Positions 8,864 to 16,792 of a stretch of DNA of 64,000 nt are shown piece after piece. The stretch lies in contig JAAYDY010000048.1 of the NCBI GenBank assembly GCA_012729015.1, positions 21,078-85,077 of the forward strand, given 5' to 3'. The stretch is from Phycisphaerae bacterium. Lineage in GTDB: Bacteria; Planctomycetota; Phycisphaerae; FEN-1346; JAACEH01. How positions within the stretch are numbered: position 1 is the stretch's first letter; each line of letters begins with the position of its first letter. The notes beneath the pieces were generated by a model. That model saw nothing but the letters and a program-made list of their open reading frames with translations, was not told where the DNA came from and did no database searches. Position numbers and translations under genes: made by a program.

Positions 8864-9370
8864 CTACAGGTACGCCGACACGGGGGCCAGCAATTCGCGG
8901 AACAACCGTGTCGGCATGTGGACGGTCTGCCACGAGGGGCTGCGGCGGCGGCTGTGGCGGGCGTACAACTCGGCCGGAACGCCGACAAAAGCGTACAGCT
9001 CGTCGCGAAAGCTATGCACGTCGGTGAAGGAGGCGGCGTGACGCGGGTCGCCCAGGGCGTAGGTGAAGACGAGCATGCTCTGGAAATCGCGGCCGAACAC
9101 CTCTTCCCACGTGGACAGGTTCCGCAGGTCCTCATCGTCCACCCAGTTCTCCCAGTAGCGATGCTGACCTCGCGTGACATAAGGGAACTTGCGTCCCTTG
9201 ACGTCCACGAGCAGGTTGACGCCGCTGCGGCTGTAGACGACGAAATCGAAGCTCTTGAGCGACACGCCGCCGAAGAGGGCCCGCTTGGCCTCGTCCACGG
9301 CTACATAGGGTGTTCCGCGCTCGCGCAGGAACGACTCGAAGGCCGCCTCGTAGTGGATGGTCCGTTTCAT
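8864..9370 (-). CDS. hypothetical protein with PD-(D/E)XK-nuclease-like motif
   Basis: The family is not firmly recognised. The 168-residue protein starts with HYEAAFESFLRERGT, then shows FDFVVYS (41-47) and LLVDVKGRK (53-61). The D42 and D56-x-K58 pair, with a possible upstream Glu, fits the PD-(D/E)XK nuclease core. Similar short proteins occur in planctomycete genomes next to unrelated genes. No methyltransferase or toxin-antitoxin partner is adjacent, so a restriction role is not indicated. It may equally be a degenerate, non-catalytic member. Confidence 0.5.
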   Translation of the reverse strand: MKRTIHYEAAFESFLRERGTPYVAVDEAKRALFGGVSLKSFDFVVYSRSGVNLLVDVKGRKFPYVTRGQHRYWENWVDDEDLRNLSTWEEVFGRDFQSMLVFTYALGDPRHAASFTDVHSFRDELYAFVGVPAELYARHSRRRSPSWQTVHMPTRLFRELLAPVSAYL

Positions 9371-9576
9371 CGCCCGCCGCTCGTCCGGAACCCGCTGCGG
9401 TTCTCAAGGTGCATGTCGTTTCCGGCGCCGAGTCGCGCGTCGCCGCTACGAACTGGGGCCCGGCGACACCGCAGCATCCAGAGGCCGCGTTGTCTCGTCC
9501 CCGGTGGTCAGGTCGCGCACACGCACATGGCCTCTCGGGCAGTCGGGGACCACAGTATACGTCTTACTCCACGCGG

Positions 9577-9615
9577 CACACTTTGGCGCCGGCTGCGCCG
9601 TCGCTCCAAAGTGTG
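9577..9615. repeat. inverted repeat downstream of hisS
   Basis: CACACTTTGG (9577-9586) and CCAAAGTGTG (9606-9615) are perfect inverted arms around a GC-rich loop with internal pairing. It lies 37-75 bases past the hisS stop and could end hisS transcripts, but there is no following T-run. The rest of 9371-9651 holds no gene that I can support. Confidence 0.6.
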
Positions 9616-9651
9616 GCACCCCAAAATCGGCGTTGATCCTGACGCAGCACA

Positions 9652-10950
9652 CTAGATGGTGCCGTCTTGGACCGACTTGAGCAGATCCTGAATCCTAATG
9701 GTTCTCTCCTCATGCGTTCTCATGTTACCAAGAATGACCTCATCATCGGAGCACTTGTGTGACCCAATGACGACGTTGTAGCGAACTCCCATTGCATCGG
9801 CATTCTTGATCTGTCGCGCAATATTCGAAGAAATCAAGTCGTGGATCGCCGACCGTCCCAAGGACCGGAGTCGTCGAACGAGAGGCAGCACCTTCGACAC
9901 AGATGCCGCTTGAACGCAGCTAACGTAGAAATCAGCCCTCGGGGTCAGGTCATTCGGCCACGCGTGAAGAGAATCCAGAAGCAAGCCCATCGTGACATCA
10001 CCTGCCCCGAAGCCACAGGCGGGCATGGCTTTACCACCGGACGCAGCAATCAGGTTGTCGTACCGGCCACCGCCACACAGGCTGCGCAGCGTACCGGTCT
10101 TGTCAAAGACCTCCCATACCGGCCCGGTGTAATAGGCCAAGCCTCGCACGATGCCGAAGTCAATGCGCACAAACTGAGCTGCATCATCGCCAAGCAACGA
10201 CACCACTTGAGAAAGCTCCCGCAACTGCTCTAACACTTCAGGGTCATCGCCGAAGAACGACGGCAGACCGTCGAGACTCGACATGTCCATGATATCGACG
10301 ACCCGTTTCCTCTGGTCTTCGGTCATCTCGATCTCATTGATCATGTGATGAATCACATCCGCAGGTACCTTGCCGCGCTTATCCAGAACAAGATAAACCT
10401 TAGGAATGGCGGCATCGGACAACCCGAGTTTTGCAAGCATCACTGACAGCAGCTTCCGACTTGAAAGCCTCACCTCGACCTGTTCCTTCGTGAGGCCAAA
10501 CTCCTGCAATGCGTCAATAGCAACCGCTATGCACTCGGCGTCGGCGGCGGGGCCTTCGGCGCCCAGGATGTCGCAGTTCCACTGGAAGAACTCGCGGAGG
10601 CGGCCTTTCTGGGCGCGCTCGTAGCGGCAGCACCGCGAGATGTTGAACCACTTGATCGGCCGCGGCAGCGCCGCTTGGCGGGCCACCACCATGCGGGCCA
10701 GCGACTGCGTGAACTCGGGACGGATGGCGATGGGGCGGCCGCCCTTGTCCTCGAAGTTGTAGAGCTGCGTGACGATCTCCTCGCCGGCCTTCTGGATGTA
10801 CAGCTCCAGCGACTCGAAGATCGGTCCGTCCACCTCCTCGAAGCCGGCCCGCAGACTCACGCGGCGCCAGACGTCTTCCAGGTAGCGGCGACGACGCATC
10901 TCGTCGGGATAGAAGTCACGGGTGCCCTTGGGGGCGCTGATCTTTGCCAT
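9652..10950 (-). CDS. hisS: histidyl-tRNA synthetase
   Basis: The 432-residue class II synthetase charges tRNA-His. It begins MAKISAPKGTRDFYP, the canonical HisS start, so ATG 10950 is preferred over 11007. Motif 2 is the CCRYERAQKGRLREFFQW region near 115-135, the histidine-binding segment is GLAYYTGPVWEVFD near 270, and motif 3 is CGGGRYDNLI. A C-terminal anticodon-binding domain follows (about 340-430). Composition is odd. The 5' part (about 10540-10950) is near 70 % GC like its surroundings, whereas 9660-10530 is near 52-55 % GC with A/T-rich third positions. That suggests recombination with a foreign hisS allele. Confidence 0.95.
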   Translation of the reverse strand: MAKISAPKGTRDFYPDEMRRRRYLEDVWRRVSLRAGFEEVDGPIFESLELYIQKAGEEIVTQLYNFEDKGGRPIAIRPEFTQSLARMVVARQAALPRPIKWFNISRCCRYERAQKGRLREFFQWNCDILGAEGPAADAECIAVAIDALQEFGLTKEQVEVRLSSRKLLSVMLAKLGLSDAAIPKVYLVLDKRGKVPADVIHHMINEIEMTEDQRKRVVDIMDMSSLDGLPSFFGDDPEVLEQLRELSQVVSLLGDDAAQFVRIDFGIVRGLAYYTGPVWEVFDKTGTLRSLCGGGRYDNLIAASGGKAMPACGFGAGDVTMGLLLDSLHAWPNDLTPRADFYVSCVQAASVSKVLPLVRRLRSLGRSAIHDLISSNIARQIKNADAMGVRYNVVIGSHKCSDDEVILGNMRTHEERTIRIQDLLKSVQDGTI

Positions 10951-11002
10951 GGCACGCTGCCTTTGTCTTTGAGCAGCCTGCTGAGAGAGGCTGCCTTCGT
11001 GC

Positions 11003-11082
11003 GGCACGCCCGCCCTCGGACGCGAGCACAGGTTCTTCGCGAGCCCGCTCGGTCCGCCGGCACAGCCGAGGGCGACCGTGCC
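11003..11082. repeat. long imperfect inverted repeat upstream of hisS
   Basis: Arms 11003-11019 and 11066-11082 pair at 15 of 17 positions around a 46-base spacer. It lies between the lipoprotein gene and hisS, 53-132 bases before the hisS start. It may be a terminator/leader structure or a dispersed repeat. I saw no T-box consensus in this leader. Confidence 0.6.
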
Positions 11083-11122
11083 ACAACCTCACGTCACGAT
11101 GTCACGCCCCGCCACCGCACCT

Positions 11123-11881
11123 TCACGGCGTGTCGATGGTCGTGCGGATCACGTCGCGCGCGCCGTCGGCGTAGCTCAGGTGCAGTTCCACGTCGGTCTT
11201 GTCCGTGCGGTTCACCTCGTCCCAGGTCGGCACGTAGCGAACCGTGTACGTGCCCTTGGTGTCGGGGCCGATCAGGTCGAACCCGGGCTGGCCGCCGTCC
11301 ACTTTCACCCGTCGCTCGGTCCGCGTGCCGTCGCTGCGGAGCAGCACCAACACGGCATCCTGCGTCCGTCGCGACCCGGGCGCGAACGTCATCTCGACCT
11401 GCGAGCGGTAGCAGATCACCTTCAGCGACGCCGAGCCGACCTGGCTGTCCGCCTGATCGCTCTGCGTTACGTGCAGCACCCATTTCTTCGACTCACGGTC
11501 GTAGTACCAGTCGCGCTGGCGTCGCACAGTGTAGGCCTTCGCGCTGACCGTGTACTGCCGCGACTCGCGACCCGCGATGAAGCGGCCCGTCACCCGGTAG
11601 AATCCGTCGGTGTCCAGCGCCGTGCGGCGGTCGATGTACTCCTGGGCGCCGTTGGGCAGCGTGAAGACGGCATAGTCCGTCACGTCCGGATCGGGAGCGA
11701 AATCGAATGTCACCGTTTCGCCCTCGTACGCCCATTGCGGACTCTTCTCGCTGAACCCCGATCCGTCTTCGGTGTAGGTGTCGCCGAAGAGCATCGCCTG
11801 GTCCATGAACGTCTGCGCACAGCCACCGGCCGTGCAGCACAACGCCAGAAGCACCCATGCCGACCAGATTCCGCGTCTCAT
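11123..11881 (-). CDS. predicted lipoprotein of unknown function
   Basis: The family is not recognised. The 252-residue protein has a lipoprotein signal peptide with a lipobox around TAGGC, cysteine near residue 21. The mature part is beta-rich, with three segments of roughly 60-70 residues that look Ig-like: VTFDFAPDPDVTDYAVF, VEMTFAPGSRRTQDAVLVLL and VELHLSYADGARDVI. The start at 11881 is chosen because GGGGAGG lies 7 bases upstream; an extension to 11908 has none. It shares direction with hisS and the YkgJ-like gene. Confidence 0.55.
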   Translation of the reverse strand: MRRGIWSAWVLLALCCTAGGCAQTFMDQAMLFGDTYTEDGSGFSEKSPQWAYEGETVTFDFAPDPDVTDYAVFTLPNGAQEYIDRRTALDTDGFYRVTGRFIAGRESRQYTVSAKAYTVRRQRDWYYDRESKKWVLHVTQSDQADSQVGSASLKVICYRSQVEMTFAPGSRRTQDAVLVLLRSDGTRTERRVKVDGGQPGFDLIGPDTKGTYTVRYVPTWDEVNRTDKTDVELHLSYADGARDVIRTTIDTP

Positions 11882-11915
11882 TGGTTCGCCTCCCCTTGCC
11901 GCGCCCATCGGATTC

Positions 11916-12344
11916 CTACGCCGTCTTTCCCTTGCCTCCGGCCTTGCCGGCGCTCTTCGTGCTCCTTTGCGCCGTCTTCTTCGGCGGCTTCACCAGGTGT
12001 TTCCTGGCGTACGCCTTCAACTGGCGGACCGTGAAGAAGTGTTCTTTGAAGTCGTACCCATCATCATTCTTCTCGCAGACCTCGTCGGTGTGGTCGCGGC
12101 AGATCTGCGGGCGCGTCCGGTAGACTCCGCACAACCCGTCGGGCCGCAACTCGCGACACCGCGCGGTGATGTTGACGAACCAGTCGCCTTCGTCGTCGAT
12201 GAAGATGCTCACCCCTTCGTGCAGAAGGTACCAGACCATCGCATCGACGTCCGTGTCGTCCTCTGGCTTGTCCAGCGGCACGGTGAAGTACTTGCAGCAC
12301 GCCTTGTCGCAATCGCGGCAGTAATCCGTCTGCTTCCTGCTCAT
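11916..12344 (-). CDS. YkgJ-family cysteine-cluster protein
   Basis: The 142-residue protein carries the metal-chelating cysteine pattern of the YkgJ/UPF0153 family. CRDCDKACCKYFTV lies at 9-22, followed by CRELRPDGLCGVYRTRPQIC near 63-82 and a further Cys near 90. The family is thought to bind Zn or Fe-S and its role is not settled. The last 25 residues are a Lys/Ala/Gly-rich basic tail. Only 34 bp separate its end from the lipoprotein gene. Confidence 0.75.
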   Translation of the reverse strand: MSRKQTDYCRDCDKACCKYFTVPLDKPEDDTDVDAMVWYLLHEGVSIFIDDEGDWFVNITARCRELRPDGLCGVYRTRPQICRDHTDEVCEKNDDGYDFKEHFFTVRQLKAYARKHLVKPPKKTAQRSTKSAGKAGGKGKTA

Positions 12345-12407
12345 CCATTCGATTCCCTGAGGGCCGCGCCAGCACGGATGCGGAGCACGCCCGATTCCCT
12401 TTGAAGC

Positions 12408-13289
12408 TCACATGGCGTCGATGGCGGCCTTCATCGCCGCGATGTGCTCCGGCGTCGTGCCGCAGCAACCGCCCACGATCCGCGCCCCCGCCGACACCAG
12501 TTGCGCCACCTTGGCCGCCATGGCCTCGGGCGTCTGGTCGAACACGGTCCGGTCGCCCACCAGCCGCGGCATCCCGGCGTTCGGCTCCGCCACGATCGGC
12601 GCCGACGTCGCCGCGGCCATCTGCGACACGATGTCGATCATGTCGTCGATCCCGTAGCCGCAGTTGCAGCCCACGGCGTCGGCGCCGGCCTCGGTCAGTC
12701 GCCGCGCCGCCTGCTCGGGGTCCACACCCATAATCGTATGGAACGTGCGGCCGTTGAAGTCCTTCTTGAAAGTCATACTGGCCAGGATCGGTTTGCCCGG
12801 GACCGTCTGTCGGACCGCCTCGATCGCCAGAACCGTCTCGTTCACGTCGCTCATCGTCTCGATCAGGAACCCGTCCACCACGTCGGCCAGTCCGGCTGCC
12901 TGCCGCACGAACGAGCGACGCACCTCGTCGGGCGTCTTGTCGCCCAGGGGCTCGATCATCTCGTCGCAGGGCCCCATGTCGCCCAGCAGGATGGCATCGG
13001 GCGCAGCGTCACGGGCCACGCGGGCCAGGGCCCAGTTCACGGCCTCGGTCTCCCCGGCCAGCCCCGCGCGCGACAGCTTCAGCGAAGAGCCGCCGAATGT
13101 GCACGTCAGGAGAATGTCGGCCCCGGCCTCGACGTACGCGGCGTGAATTGCCGCCAGGTCGATCGGGTGCTCCCGGGCCCATTGCTCCGGACACTCGCCG
13201 CTGCCCATGCCGCGCGCCTGCAACTGCGTCCCCATGGCGCCGTCGAGCATTAGTACCCTGTCCCGGCATCGAGCTAGCCAGTTGGCCAT
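12408..13289 (-). CDS. homocysteine S-methyltransferase-family protein
   Basis: The 293-residue protein covers a single homocysteine-binding TIM barrel, as in the N-terminal module of MetH or betaine-homocysteine methyltransferase. It starts MLDGAMGTQLQARG and contains GADILLTCTFGGSS near 57-69. The zinc-binding cysteines are Cys210 in GCNCG and the Cys275-Cys276 pair in GGCCGT. It would activate homocysteine as the methyl acceptor. The methyl donor cannot be deduced, because no folate or cobalamin module is fused. GAGG upstream of ATG 13289 supports the start. Confidence 0.85.
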   Translation of the reverse strand: MANWLARCRDRVLMLDGAMGTQLQARGMGSGECPEQWAREHPIDLAAIHAAYVEAGADILLTCTFGGSSLKLSRAGLAGETEAVNWALARVARDAAPDAILLGDMGPCDEMIEPLGDKTPDEVRRSFVRQAAGLADVVDGFLIETMSDVNETVLAIEAVRQTVPGKPILASMTFKKDFNGRTFHTIMGVDPEQAARRLTEAGADAVGCNCGYGIDDMIDIVSQMAAATSAPIVAEPNAGMPRLVGDRTVFDQTPEAMAAKVAQLVSAGARIVGGCCGTTPEHIAAMKAAIDAM

Positions 13290-13618
13290 TGTCTGCCCTC
13301 AAAAAGCTTGAGACTTCCGTCGCTGAAGAGAGCACTATAGGGGCCGCCGCCCTGCAAGTCAAGGCAGTGCGACCCCAAGGACGCATCGGGCTTGGGGGCT
13401 GTGCCGTGGCATGGGTATCCTGTGTATGAGTGGCAGGGCATTTTGCCCCTGCTTCCCCAGGACATCAATGCACCCGACCCTCGTGCGGCATCCGGCAAGG
13501 GGCCGCACGCGATGACACGACGGGGGCGCCACCCTGCGGCGGCACCCCCGTCCGTGTGTTCCCATCCTGTGGCGTCAGCCGACAACGATGCGACGGGCAG
13601 ACGGCACCGGGCCAAAGG
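13290..13618. other. intergenic region with a strong hairpin
   Basis: No gene is evident in these 329 bases. A GC-rich hairpin pairs GACGGGGGCGCC (13519-13530) with GGCACCCCCGTC (13541-13552). It lies about 67 bases past the stop of the minus-strand PEP-CTERM gene and could terminate it, though no T-run follows. Confidence 0.5.
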
Positions 13619-14542
13619 TCAACGACCCGAACGGCGTTTCCTCGCGACGACGCCCAGAATCCCAAGGCCCAGAAGGGCCATCGTGGCAGGCTCGGGCACC
13701 GCCACCGCCTGAAGCGTCTTCTTGTCCGCCGACGTCTGGAGCGTCCAGTTGCCAATGTCCCCCGCGGCCAGCGACAGGGCGCTGATGTCGTTGAACGCGC
13801 CGCTGCCGGTGATCGTCACCAGGTCGAACACCTGGCCGCTGGTCGGCGCGAATCCCGATGCCGTGCCCATGTCAATCACCGCGGAACCCAGGTTGGCCGT
13901 CGCGGTGCTGATGGTGCTGATGTGCTTCGTCGTATCGTCCAGAACAAACGCCAGCGTGGTCGTGCCGGCGGCCACGTAGGACAGATCAAGGCTGTACATG
14001 GTGATCGTCGCGGCCGAGCCCGTCACGCGCAGCAGAGCCGTGCTCGTGCCGTTGCCCTGGTAACATGCCCGCAATCCCCGCAGGCTCAGCGTGCCGCCGC
14101 TGATGTCCAGCGCGCCGGCACCGCCCGCGCCGCGCGCCAGGTCCAACGTCCCGGTAGTCATCCCGAAACTGCCACCGGTCATCGTCATGCTGCCCGACGT
14201 ATACCGACCGATGTTAACGCTCGATGCGCCGCCCAGCACCTGGCCGGTCCCTTCAATCAGCAGGTTGCCGTTGGTCGTGATGCCGATGTTGGTCTCCTGG
14301 CCGCTCACCACCGGCAGCGTCAGTGTGCCGCCATCGGTCACGGTGATCGTCGCGGCGGAGCGAACATACAGCCGGTCCTCGGCCACCGTCACGGCGCTGC
14401 TGATGGTCTGGTCGGCATCCCAGTACGCGGTGGTTGCGGCACTTGCACCCGAGCACAGCACCGAGAGAATCACTGCGACCGTCCCCGCGCCCAAGGCGAT
14501 GGCCGCCCTTCCGCTCCTGCCTGTCTCGTGTCGTCCCATCAT
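13619..14542 (-). CDS. PEP-CTERM sorting-domain surface protein
   Basis: The 307-residue protein has a signal peptide (hydrophobic residues about 13-32, then ASA), a Thr/Ser/Gly-rich beta-repeat body resembling autotransporter-type beta-helix repeats (GGTLTLP, GGSFGMTTGTLDLARGAGGAGALDISGGTLSL), and a C-terminal PEP-CTERM tail, VPEPATMALLGLGILGVV plus RKRR. Exosortase-type enzymes recognise this tail and export the protein to the surface or matrix; no exosortase is in the window. The start at 14542 (or adjacent ATG 14539) has AAAGGA upstream. It resembles the 16793-17821 protein in architecture. Confidence 0.85.
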   Translation of the reverse strand: MMGRHETGRSGRAAIALGAGTVAVILSVLCSGASAATTAYWDADQTISSAVTVAEDRLYVRSAATITVTDGGTLTLPVVSGQETNIGITTNGNLLIEGTGQVLGGASSVNIGRYTSGSMTMTGGSFGMTTGTLDLARGAGGAGALDISGGTLSLRGLRACYQGNGTSTALLRVTGSAATITMYSLDLSYVAAGTTTLAFVLDDTTKHISTISTATANLGSAVIDMGTASGFAPTSGQVFDLVTITGSGAFNDISALSLAAGDIGNWTLQTSADKKTLQAVAVPEPATMALLGLGILGVVARKRRSGR

Positions 14543-14702
14543 GGTCACATCCTTTCTGCTGAAACCGAGTTGAATGACGAATCCCGATGATCCGCTTGCA
14601 AACGCTGCGTACCGCCCGTGACCGGTGGACCGCGGCATGACGCATGTCACGCAGCGGCCGCCGGGCCATGCCGCCCAGCCGCCCTCACCCGCCGACACAG
14701 AA

Positions 14703-14731
14703 AGCATAGCCCACAGCCGCCGATGGCACAA
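14703..14731 (-). promoter_or_regulatory. weak candidate promoter for the PEP-CTERM gene at 13619-14542
   Basis: On the minus strand TTGTGC (14731-14726) and TATGCT (14708-14703) are spaced 17 bp. Match to consensus is partial. A leader of about 150 nt would result. The segment from here to 15010 shows no gene. Confidence 0.3.
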
Positions 14732-15010
14732 ACCGCACCCGACTTCCGCAGATGCCGTGTCGGACCGAGGCCGAGCCGGTCGTAACGCATGGCGAGTACA
14801 TGGCTTACAGCCTCACCGCTGGATCCTCGACCCGGACCGGTGCCAGGCAAGCAGGGGCTGCGACGCGGGCCGCTCAGCGGACATGAGCAGGGTTCTTGAA
14901 CACTCTCCTTGAACAAGACCGCCGCACTCGAACCGGGCCGGTGGAAGCTCGTGCGGTCCCCTGGCCGTGTGTTGAAGGGGTGTCACAAGTGCCACAGTCC
15001 CTGGGCACAC

Positions 15011-15162
15011 CCCGGCGCCGGGGTGCATCCCGCTTCAGTAGGTAATCGGGGCGGCGCTGTGCCAATGCGTCGGTGCCATGGCCGCTTGCGGCCATGAAGA
15101 AGAGGCCCGTAGATGGTTGTCTGAAAACCTACCTACTGAGAGGGGATGCACCCCCGGCGCCG
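15011..15162. repeat. large imperfect inverted repeat enclosing a second hairpin
   Basis: The left arm 15011-15044 and the right arm 15130-15162 are near-perfect reverse complements, sharing GGCGCCGGGG, GGTGCATCCC and CAGTAGGTA with a few mismatches. The central spacer holds a smaller palindrome, CATGGCCGC/GCGGCCATG, at 15077-15095. The structure ends 18 bp before the -35 box of the next gene. It could be a regulatory structure, a cruciform target or a small non-autonomous element. Confidence 0.75.
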
Positions 15163-15180
15163 TGTCCCTACGAAGATCGT

Positions 15181-15209
15181 TTGCACGGCCCAAGAAGAAC
15201 GCGTATACT
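15181..15209 (+). promoter_or_regulatory. sigma-70-type promoter for the GntR-LacI-type regulator
   Basis: TTGCAC (15181-15186) and TATACT (15204-15209) are separated by exactly 17 bp. Transcription would start near 15216, about 64 nt before ATG 15280. This argues against longer ORF starts at 15073 and 15078, which lie upstream of the promoter. Confidence 0.75.
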
Positions 15210-15279
15210 TGCGTCGGCGCTCTCGGCTATGGCCGCACGGCACGCCGGGGGGCACATCTGGGACTATCGAGGACGCGGT

Positions 15280-16431
15280 ATGCAACGTTCCAGCACCTCA
15301 CGAAGGCTCGTTCTGGCGGTGGCCCAGGGAATCGCCGAGGGGCGCTGGCTGTGCGGCGGCGAGTTGCCGTCGGTGCGCAGCCTGGCCAAGGAGTTCGGCG
15401 TCTCGGCGCCGACGGCCATGAAGGTGATTCAACTGGCCGCGGCCCAGGGGCTGGTCGCCCTGCGGCCAAGCCGGCCGGCGCTGGTTCTGCCCGATGCGGC
15501 AAGGGCTGCCCGACGGATTCTCGGGACTGCGGCCCTGCCCGACAGTCCGCGCGAATCCTCCGGGGCACAGACCCGCGTGGCACTGCTGGTCCCCGCGATG
15601 GAGCCTCCGGGCTATGCGCCCTTTGCGTCGATGCGGCAGCACATCGACATGGAGGCCGCCGCCAAAGGACTGGCCTTCGATCTGATCCACTGGCCGCTGA
15701 AGGAGCAGATTCCCTTCGCCCTGTCGCTGCCGGCGCGAGGCTATGCCGGGGCCGTATGCCTTGCCATGAGGCCGTCCTACCTGCCCGGACTGACCGCCTT
15801 GCGGAACCAGGGTTTCCCCACGCTGATCATCAATCGCCGGTACAGGCACCTCGGCCTGCCGGCGATCGCCGGAGACGATTACAAACCGGTGCGCGAGCTG
15901 GTCCTGCGACTCGTGAGGATGGGGCACCGCAACATGTCCCTCGTGACCGATCTGCTGCCGTCCAGCAACATGGAAACTCACGACGCCATTCGCGGGTGGG
16001 TGGACGGCCTGAACGAGACCGGCACACTGGGCACCAGCCCGATGCCGACCTGCATCGTCCCGAACCTCGAACCCCTGAGGCGCAGCGGACACGTGTTCGA
16101 GCAACTGCTTCTGCGGCCCGATCGGCCGACCGCGCTGCTCTTCTACTGGCCGACGTGGACCGAGGTGCTGCTTCAGGATCCCCGGTTCTCGCGGCTCCGG
16201 GTGCCCGACGACATCAGCCTCGCGCTGGCGATCCCCGGAGAACGGCCGCCGAGGCTTCCGGACGGCCCGCCCCTGACCACCCTGGACATCGACTACCAGC
16301 GACAGGCCGACTGCATCGTCAACCGCATGGCCGACATGATTGGCGGCAGATCGTGTGAAGAACTGCTGCTCCTGCCTCTGAAACTGCACCTGACCGACAG
16401 CCTCGGACCCCCTCCCCGGTCAGCACCATAG
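15280..16431 (+). CDS. transcriptional regulator with GntR-type HTH and LacI-type ligand domain
   Basis: The 383-residue protein has an N-terminal winged helix of the GntR type (about 5-70, with ELPSVRSLAKEFGVSAPTAMKVIQLAAAQGL). It is followed by a periplasmic-binding-protein-like sensor domain (about 100-370), as in LacI/AraR-type sugar regulators. Segments such as RVALLVPAMEPPG, FPTLIINRRYRHLGLPAIAGDDY and GHRNMSLVTD mark the sensor. It probably binds a sugar-type ligand. Its targets are not visible, although the two flanking PEP-CTERM genes are candidates. The start is set by GAGGA before ATG 15280 and by the promoter position. Confidence 0.8.
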   Translation: MQRSSTSRRLVLAVAQGIAEGRWLCGGELPSVRSLAKEFGVSAPTAMKVIQLAAAQGLVALRPSRPALVLPDAARAARRILGTAALPDSPRESSGAQTRVALLVPAMEPPGYAPFASMRQHIDMEAAAKGLAFDLIHWPLKEQIPFALSLPARGYAGAVCLAMRPSYLPGLTALRNQGFPTLIINRRYRHLGLPAIAGDDYKPVRELVLRLVRMGHRNMSLVTDLLPSSNMETHDAIRGWVDGLNETGTLGTSPMPTCIVPNLEPLRRSGHVFEQLLLRPDRPTALLFYWPTWTEVLLQDPRFSRLRVPDDISLALAIPGERPPRLPDGPPLTTLDIDYQRQADCIVNRMADMIGGRSCEELLLLPLKLHLTDSLGPPPRSAP

Positions 16432-16477
16432 AAGAACAGGTTCATTCGGGATTCTCGGAGAAGACACCGGACAAACC

Positions 16478-16519
16478 CCTCTCCCTGCTTGCAGGGAGAG
16501 GTGCCCGGCGAAGCCGGGC
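16478..16519. repeat. double hairpin after the regulator gene
   Basis: A perfect 10-bp stem (CCTCTCCCTG at 16478-16487 with CAGGGAGAGG at 16492-16501) is followed directly by GCCCGGC-GAA-GCCGGGC (16503-16519). It probably serves as transcript end for the regulator but lacks a T-run. It resembles the common dispersed CTCTCCCTG/GGTGAGGGT repeat of high-GC genomes. Confidence 0.65.
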
Positions 16520-16583
16520 GGTGAGGGTGGAGCGCCAGAGTCCGCGTGGGTCCGGTGGACCCACCCCCTTGCGCCGCGCTCGC

Positions 16584-16611
16584 CGTAGGGGCGGCTCGCG
16601 AGCCGCCCATT
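16584..16611. repeat. interspersed repeat, short copy (CTCGCGAG palindrome)
   Basis: This contains GTAGGGGC followed by a perfect 20-bp palindrome at 16589-16608 centred on CTCGCGAG. The same module recurs at 29359-29378 and 62529-62548. Flanking bases here do not match the longer copies well, so this is a partial copy. Confidence 0.75.
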
Positions 16612-16665
16612 TTGGCCACGCTCTACGGTGGCCATGCCGCCTCGGATCCTCCCAGGACCGTGGCA

Positions 16666-16702
16666 TGAGAAAACAGAGGAGCCGCCAGACGGCGACTCCT
16701 CT
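16666..16702 (-). terminator. intrinsic terminator of the second PEP-CTERM gene
   Basis: On the minus strand AGAGGAGTCGCC pairs with GGCGGCTCCTCT around a short TCTG-type loop, and GTTTTCTC follows. It lies about 90 bases past the stop codon at 16793. Confidence 0.75.
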
Positions 16703-16792
16703 GCAACTACAGTTCCTCGATCTCATGATGCAGCCATCTCAGTTGCGCTGGAGGAAGAGGACTCCTCGGGGAAGACACTCCCCCGCAACCAC

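Noticed and set aside
10951..11122. T-box or His-attenuator leader for hisS
   Set aside because: There is a long inverted repeat, but no T-box consensus block and no run of His codons in a short leader ORF.
16441..16640. small ORFs between the regulator and the PEP-CTERM gene
   Set aside because: All translate hairpin repeats into Arg/Pro/Gly-rich strings without Shine-Dalgarno sites.
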